A stretch of 64,000 nt of DNA from an uncultured bacterium (lineage in GTDB: Bacteria; Bacillota; Clostridia; Oscillospirales; Ruminococcaceae): positions 1 through 64,000 of the forward strand of contig CAJMLV010000011.1 in NCBI GenBank assembly GCA_905214345.1. Reading direction: 5' to 3'. The notes under the pieces were generated by a model, which saw only the letters and a list, made by a program, of their open reading frames with translations, ran no database searches and was not told the origin of the DNA. Below are positions 60,354-64,000 of the stretch, one piece after another (within the stretch, counting starts at the first letter, position 1; each line of letters begins with the position of its first letter). The position numbers were made by a program, and so were the translations under genes.

Positions 60354-60761
60354 TCAGTGGCAGCCGCCGCAGGTGGCGCAGCTGCCGGTGCAGCCGCCCT
60401 GGGGCGGATTCACGGTCATGGGGTCGCCGCCGTTCATGGCCGTGTTGATGATGGCGTCAATGTGACTGACCAGCGCTTCGCACTCGGCTTTGGCGGTGTT
60501 GTAGCGCACCATGCCTTCGCTGGCCATGATCTGGCTGTACAGGTCATTCACCCGCTTGTTCAGTTCGGCCACACGCTCATGATCGGGAGCGCTCTTGGAA
60601 GTTTCGTTGTTCAGGTCCAGGCGAGCCAGATTGAACTCACCGATCAGGCTCTGCAGTTCCTGGTCCATATCGTTTTCGCGGCGGGCAGCGTCCAGCTCCA
60701 GGTAACGGGGGTCAGTCTGCATAGCCACAGCGGCTTTCTTGAAAAGATCAATGCAATCCAT
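60354..60761 (-). CDS. YlbF/YmcA family protein with Cys-rich tail
   Basis: A 135-residue helical protein of the YlbF/YmcA family. The core is two long helices (about 5-60 and 65-110) that form the family's dimer. The C terminus ends with four Cys: residues 124, 128, 131 and 134 in GGCTGSCATCGGCH. In Bacillus, YmcA, YlbF and YaaT form a complex that binds iron-sulphur clusters and helps RNase Y cleave mRNA; the tail suggests cluster binding here, an inference. RBS AAAAGGAG precedes the ATG. Between miaB and mutS, with its own weak promoter. Confidence 0.87.
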   Translation of the reverse strand: MDCIDLFKKAAVAMQTDPRYLELDAARRENDMDQELQSLIGEFNLARLDLNNETSKSAPDHERVAELNKRVNDLYSQIMASEGMVRYNTAKAECEALVSHIDAIINTAMNGGDPMTVNPPQGGCTGSCATCGGCH

Positions 60762-60784
60762 GATAAATCTCCTTTTGATTCTGT

Positions 60785-60813
60785 ATTATATAAAGTATAG
60801 TTTCCCTTTATAA
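60785..60813 (-). promoter_or_regulatory. Candidate promoter of ylbF-mutSL-miaA
   Basis: Minus strand: -10 TATAAT (60785-60790), 17-bp spacer, poor -35 TTATAA (60808-60813). In the 69-base gap after miaB. Confidence 0.55.
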
Positions 60814-60830
60814 TGCAGGGAAAGGGCTTT

Positions 60831-62219
60831 TTACTCTTCGCACCGTTTCCCCAGCAGCAGCGCTGCCCGGGACCCGGTCAGGCGGACCTGGGCGTACTGG
60901 CCGATCAGGTCTTCGCTTCCGGCAAATTCCACCACCAGGTTGTTGTCCAGGCGGCCGTTGAGGGTCCCTTCCAACCGGCCGGAACCTTCCACCAGCACCC
61001 GCACGGTCTGCCCTACCAGCTGGGCAATTGCCGCGAAGGCGACCCGCTCCTGGGTACGCAGCAGACGGTCCATCCGCTCGGTCTTCTCTGCCCGGGTGAT
61101 GGGGTCTTCCATTTTGGCGGCGGGGGTGCCTTCCCGCTTGGAGTAGATGAAGGTGAACAGCTGCATATAGCCAATATCCTCCACCAGTTCCAGCGTTTTC
61201 TGGAAGTCTTCTTCCGTTTCGCCGGGGAATCCCACAATAATGTCGCTGGAGAAGGTCACGCCCGGGATTTTTTCACGGGCGTAATCGATCAGTTCCCGGT
61301 ACTGCTGCGCCGTGTAATGGCGGTTCATCTGCTGCAGAAGCCGGTCACTGCCGGACTGGACAGGCAGATGGATGTGCTTGCACAGATGAGGCTGAGCGGC
61401 GATGGTATCGATCAGCTTGCGGCTGGCATCCTTGGGATGGCTGGTCATGAAGCGGATCTGATAATCTCCCGGAACCTCGCACAGAAGGTTTAGCAGATCG
61501 GCAAAGTCGATGGGATTGGCAAGACCCTTGCCATAACTGTTCACGTTCTGCCCCAGCAAGGTAATCTCCTTGTATCCCTGTTCAATCAGCTGCTTGAACT
61601 CAGCCAGAATGTCGCCCGGTTCGCGGCTGCGCTCCCGCCCGCGCACATAAGGCACGATGCAGTAAGTGCAGAAGTTGTCGCACCCGTACATGATGGGCAG
61701 CCAGGCGCGGAATCCGGAATCCCGCCGGATGGGCAGTTCCTCCACCACCGCGTTGCGGCTGTGGGGCTCTTCCAGATAGCGTTTGCCGCGGCGGAACCGC
61801 TCCGCCAGCATGGCTGGCAGGCGGTCGATGCCGTCCACGCCGAACACCAGGTCCACATAGGGATAGCTTTTGCGCAGCTTGTCCACAATGTGCTGCTGCT
61901 GGGCCATACACCCGCAGACGCCGATGACCAGGCGGGGGTTCTTCTCCTTCAGTTTTTTCAGCGCACCCACATTGCCGAATACGCGCTGCTCGGCATGCTC
62001 GCGCACGGCGCAGGTGTTGAACAAAATCAGGTCGGCCTGCTCCACGTTTTCGCACAGCCCAAAGCCCACATCCATCAGAACGCCGCGGATCTTCTCTCCG
62101 TCGTTGACATTCTGCTGGCAGCCGAAGCTGTGTACATACGCCAAGGGCGGCGCATCCCGGTATACCGACGCGATCACGGCAGCAGCCTGTGCGTCGTGTG
62201 TATAGGTCAGTTTTTCCAA
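60831..62219 (-). CDS. miaB: tRNA methylthiotransferase MiaB
   Basis: A 462-residue radical-SAM enzyme with two [4Fe-4S] clusters; it converts i6A37 to ms2i6A37 in tRNA, acting after MiaA. The UPF0004 domain carries SFGCQQNVND, NTCAVREHAEQRVFG and GVCGCMAQ (three cluster Cys). The radical-SAM motif is CDNFCTYCIVPYVRG (CxxxCxxC), and a TRAM domain ends the protein (about 390-455). The start is TTG 62217-62219 with GGCAGGAG upstream; a 135-residue in-frame extension crosses the promoter and is rejected. Strong promoter upstream. Confidence 0.95.
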   Translation of the reverse strand: MEKLTYTHDAQAAAVIASVYRDAPPLAYVHSFGCQQNVNDGEKIRGVLMDVGFGLCENVEQADLILFNTCAVREHAEQRVFGNVGALKKLKEKNPRLVIGVCGCMAQQQHIVDKLRKSYPYVDLVFGVDGIDRLPAMLAERFRRGKRYLEEPHSRNAVVEELPIRRDSGFRAWLPIMYGCDNFCTYCIVPYVRGRERSREPGDILAEFKQLIEQGYKEITLLGQNVNSYGKGLANPIDFADLLNLLCEVPGDYQIRFMTSHPKDASRKLIDTIAAQPHLCKHIHLPVQSGSDRLLQQMNRHYTAQQYRELIDYAREKIPGVTFSSDIIVGFPGETEEDFQKTLELVEDIGYMQLFTFIYSKREGTPAAKMEDPITRAEKTERMDRLLRTQERVAFAAIAQLVGQTVRVLVEGSGRLEGTLNGRLDNNLVVEFAGSEDLIGQYAQVRLTGSRAALLLGKRCEE

Positions 62220-62279
62220 AATCGATCTCCTGCCATTGTGTGTAAGTTCAAATGGGCATACGCCCAGATATACCATAAT

Positions 62280-62308
62280 AGTATATCGCACGCCCCCAAA
62301 AAGTACAA
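62280..62308 (-). promoter_or_regulatory. Promoter of the miaB operon
   Basis: Minus strand: -35 TTGTAC (62303-62308), 17-bp spacer, -10 TATACT (62280-62285). Divergent from the next promoter, 39 bp away. Confidence 0.8.
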
Positions 62309-62346
62309 GATGTATCCCAAAGGATTTTTTCTTCCCCGTTCTCAGC

Positions 62347-62375
62347 TTGGCGCAGTACAGCAGCGGTGCTATAAT
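62347..62375 (+). promoter_or_regulatory. Promoter of the flavodoxin/ferredoxin gene
   Basis: -35 TTGGCG (62347-62352), 17-bp spacer, extended -10 TGCTATAAT with TATAAT at 62370-62375. Confidence 0.8.
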
Positions 62376-62403
62376 GGGAGCATCAGACAAGGAGGCGTTT
62401 GCC

Positions 62404-63168
62404 ATGAAGTTGTATAACATTGTATTTAGCCCCACAGGCGGCACCCGGAAAGTTGCCGACGCGCTGTGCGCCGGTTTTTCTCTGCCGGTACAGATGATCG
62501 ACCTGTGCGACCGGAATCTTGATTTTTCCTCTTTCCACTTTGAGCCCGGGGACATCTGCGTGATCTCGGTGCCCAGTTTCGGAGGCCGTGTTCCTGTTAC
62601 AGCGGCACAGCGCATGGCTGCCATGCGCGGCAGCGGTGCCTGGGCGGTACTGGTGGCGGTTTACGGCAACCGCGCCATTGACGACACCCTCATCGAGATG
62701 AAAGACCTGGTCACGGCTGCCGGTTTCCGCTGCGGGGCGGCGGTGTCGGCGGTGGCAGAACATTCCATTGCCCGCTGCTATGCCGCAGGCCGTCCGGATA
62801 ACAGCGACACGGTTGAACTGACCGAGTTCGGGCAGGCAATTGCCCAAAAGCTGAATGGCGAATCCGCTTGCGGTGACGCAGAAGTACCGGGCAACCGCCC
62901 TTACCGCAATTTCGGCGGCGTAGGCATGATTCCCATGCCCGGAGATGCCTGCACCGGCTGCGGTTCCTGTGCCACCCTCTGCCCCACCGGAGCTATTTCC
63001 GACCAGGACCCCCGGCAGGTAGATACGGCGCTTTGTATCAGCTGTATGCGCTGCGTGGCTGTCTGCCCCGAGCATGACCGCCACGCCGAAGCCGCCAAGG
63101 TTGCCGCCACCGAAGCAAAACTGGCCAAATTGTGTGCCGACCGCAAACCCAATGCACTTTTCCTCTGA
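62404..63168 (+). CDS. EFR1-type flavodoxin-fold ferredoxin protein
   Basis: A 254-residue fusion: an N-terminal flavodoxin-like domain (FSPTGGTRKVADAL at 8-21, the FMN phosphate loop) and a C-terminal pair of [4Fe-4S] clusters, Cys183, 186, 189, 193 in CTGCGSCATLCP and Cys211, 214, 217, 221 in CISCMRCVAVCP. Such EFR1 proteins shuttle low-potential electrons in strict anaerobes; partner unknown. RBS AAGGAGG selects ATG 62404; a longer reading from 62236 is rejected. Divergent from miaB and followed by a MerR gene. Confidence 0.9.
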   Translation: MKLYNIVFSPTGGTRKVADALCAGFSLPVQMIDLCDRNLDFSSFHFEPGDICVISVPSFGGRVPVTAAQRMAAMRGSGAWAVLVAVYGNRAIDDTLIEMKDLVTAAGFRCGAAVSAVAEHSIARCYAAGRPDNSDTVELTEFGQAIAQKLNGESACGDAEVPGNRPYRNFGGVGMIPMPGDACTGCGSCATLCPTGAISDQDPRQVDTALCISCMRCVAVCPEHDRHAEAAKVAATEAKLAKLCADRKPNALFL

Positions 63169-63205
63169 TTCCTTTCCGTTTTGCAAAAAAGCAGCGGCAT
63201 TTCTC

Positions 63206-63236
63206 TTGACCTTATACCGACTTTATGCTTTACACT
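63206..63236 (+). promoter_or_regulatory. Promoter of the MerR gene with 19-bp spacer
   Basis: -35 TTGACC (63206-63211), -10 TACACT (63231-63236), 19-bp spacer, the over-long spacing typical of promoters that MerR proteins act on. No clean palindrome is visible in the spacer. Confidence 0.5.
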
Positions 63237-63264
63237 GTGCTTGAAAGGACGGTGAACGTCGTAT

Positions 63265-64000
63265 ATGAATATCAAGGAAGCCGCCAAAAGCAGCGGAGTT
63301 TCTTCTCAGAACATCCGCTTTTATGAACGGGAAGGTCTTTTGCACCCGCAGCGGGACCCCAACAATTCTTATCGCGTCTACTCCCAACAGGATCTGTACA
63401 ATCTGAAACTGATTCGCATGCTGCGGATGCTGGATATGCCGCTGGATGAAGTCCGTGGTGTGCTGGAACACAAAACGACCCTGTCACAGGCACTGCGGGA
63501 ACAGGAACAGCGACTGCATGCCCGGGCACAGGAGCTGCAGGCCGCCATCCGTTTCTGCCAGGACCTGCAATCTGTTCCATTGCCCGCCGACAATCTGGAT
63601 GTGGACGGGTATCTGCAAAAGATGGAAAGTACACCGCAGCAATCCGGATATTTTACCCGCTGGGTGCAGGACTACAAACTTGTGGCCGCTGCCCATCATC
63701 GGGCGGAATTCACCTTTGTGCCGGACGGGCCCGTGACCACCCCGCAGGAATTTACCGATGCGCTGCTGGCCTGGGCTGCCGGCTGCGGCAAAGATATTGT
63801 CATTACAAAAGAAGGCATGTATCCCCGCTTTACACTGGATGGCGCGGAATATGAAGCTGTCCGCATCTATCGCCGCGTGGGATTTCGATATGTCAGCGCG
63901 CCGCTGGCTGTTATTCGCTGCCAACTTTGCGGAACCGATGGTCAGGATGATTCGGTATCTCCTTTGCGCAGAAAGCTGCTGCGCATTTTCCGTTGTGCCC
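63265..64000 (+). CDS. MerR-family transcription regulator (cut by window end)
   Basis: At least 245 residues; no stop before base 64000. The first 70 residues are a MerR winged helix: MNIKEAAKSSGVSSQNIRFY (helix-turn-helix), EREGLLHPQRDPNNSYRVYS (wing) and LKLIRMLRMLDMPLDEV. A coiled coil follows (about 80-115, LREQEQRLHARAQELQAAI), then an unassigned effector domain (from about 130) that is not the GyrI-like type. A CxxC pair (CQLC) near residue 221 might bind metal. ATG has GGACGGTGA upstream. Effector unknown. Confidence 0.85.
   Translation, partial: MNIKEAAKSSGVSSQNIRFYEREGLLHPQRDPNNSYRVYSQQDLYNLKLIRMLRMLDMPLDEVRGVLEHKTTLSQALREQEQRLHARAQELQAAIRFCQDLQSVPLPADNLDVDGYLQKMESTPQQSGYFTRWVQDYKLVAAAHHRAEFTFVPDGPVTTPQEFTDALLAWAAGCGKDIVITKEGMYPRFTLDGAEYEAVRIYRRVGFRYVSAPLAVIRCQLCGTDGQDDSVSPLRRKLLRIFRCA

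Noticed and set aside
1..64000. Insertion sequences, prophage, CRISPR arrays, tRNA and rRNA genes
   Set aside because: Searched by eye for transposases, integrases, regular repeats and tRNA/rRNA cores; none was recognised.

Overview
The window is GC-rich, densely coded chromosome from a low-motility-type anaerobic Firmicute, most likely an Oscillospiraceae (Ruminococcaceae) gut Clostridium of the Faecalibacterium / Gemmiger / Subdoligranulum kind. The evidence is the gene content and order: hprK with murB-rapZ-whiA-dnaE-pfkA, sepF-ylmH-divIVA-ileS-lspA-rluD, miaB-ylbF-mutS-mutL-miaA, strong AGGAGG ribosome sites, GTG and TTG starts, and sigma-A promoters (TTGaca, 16-17 bp, TATAAT). Family and genus are inference from synteny; no rRNA or tRNA gene is present to settle it. 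I see no insertion sequence, prophage, CRISPR array, tRNA or rRNA.

Layout. 0-5.4 kb (minus strand): a truncated XRE regulator, then an operon read from 5.4 kb downward: DUF951, prfA, sua5, coaE, a lytic transglycosylase and an M18 aminopeptidase. 5.5-7.1 kb (plus): an S1-domain protein and a DUF4364 protein. 7.2-12.1 kb (minus): a complete branched-chain amino acid ABC importer, livK plus livHMGF. 12.4 kb (plus): xpt. 13.1-16.1 kb (minus): tsf, rpsB, pfkA. 16.3-25.3 kb (minus): hprK, a PHP phosphatase, a ROK glucokinase, murB, rapZ, whiA and dnaE, which couples carbon-catabolite signalling, wall precursor supply and replication.

25.5-35.3 kb (minus): an eight-gene surface-glycan operon: DUF4422 transferase, two GT2 enzymes, a HAD-containing COG5610-like protein, a sugar epimerase, two RgpF-like rhamnan synthesis proteins and an acyltransferase. 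This is the most accessory-looking part of the window. 35.5-40.7 kb (minus): ABC-F ATPase, two HAD phosphatases and a membrane-anchored SGNH-like protein with Ig and repeat modules that has lost its catalytic Ser and His. 40.9-43.7 kb: a TrpXYZ-like ABC importer with an attenuator between its binding protein and permease.

43.9-54.6 kb (minus): a long cell-division / membrane operon running sepF, ylmH, divIVA, ileS, lspA, rluD, a Cof phosphatase, a PTS IIA protein and a CPA2 antiporter, preceded by an orphan HlyD-like adaptor. 54.6-62.2 kb (minus): miaB, ylbF, mutS, mutL, miaA. 62.4-64 kb (plus): a flavodoxin/ferredoxin (EFR1-type) protein and a MerR regulator cut by the window end.

Most of the window is conserved housekeeping. 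No clearly new system is proven; the best leads are the glycan operon with its paired RgpF paralogs, the apparently inactive SGNH surface protein, and the PTS IIA / antiporter pair with a leader terminator. Where an upstream GTG or TTG would lengthen a gene, starts were moved to the codon that has a ribosome site at good spacing, and this is stated in each entry.
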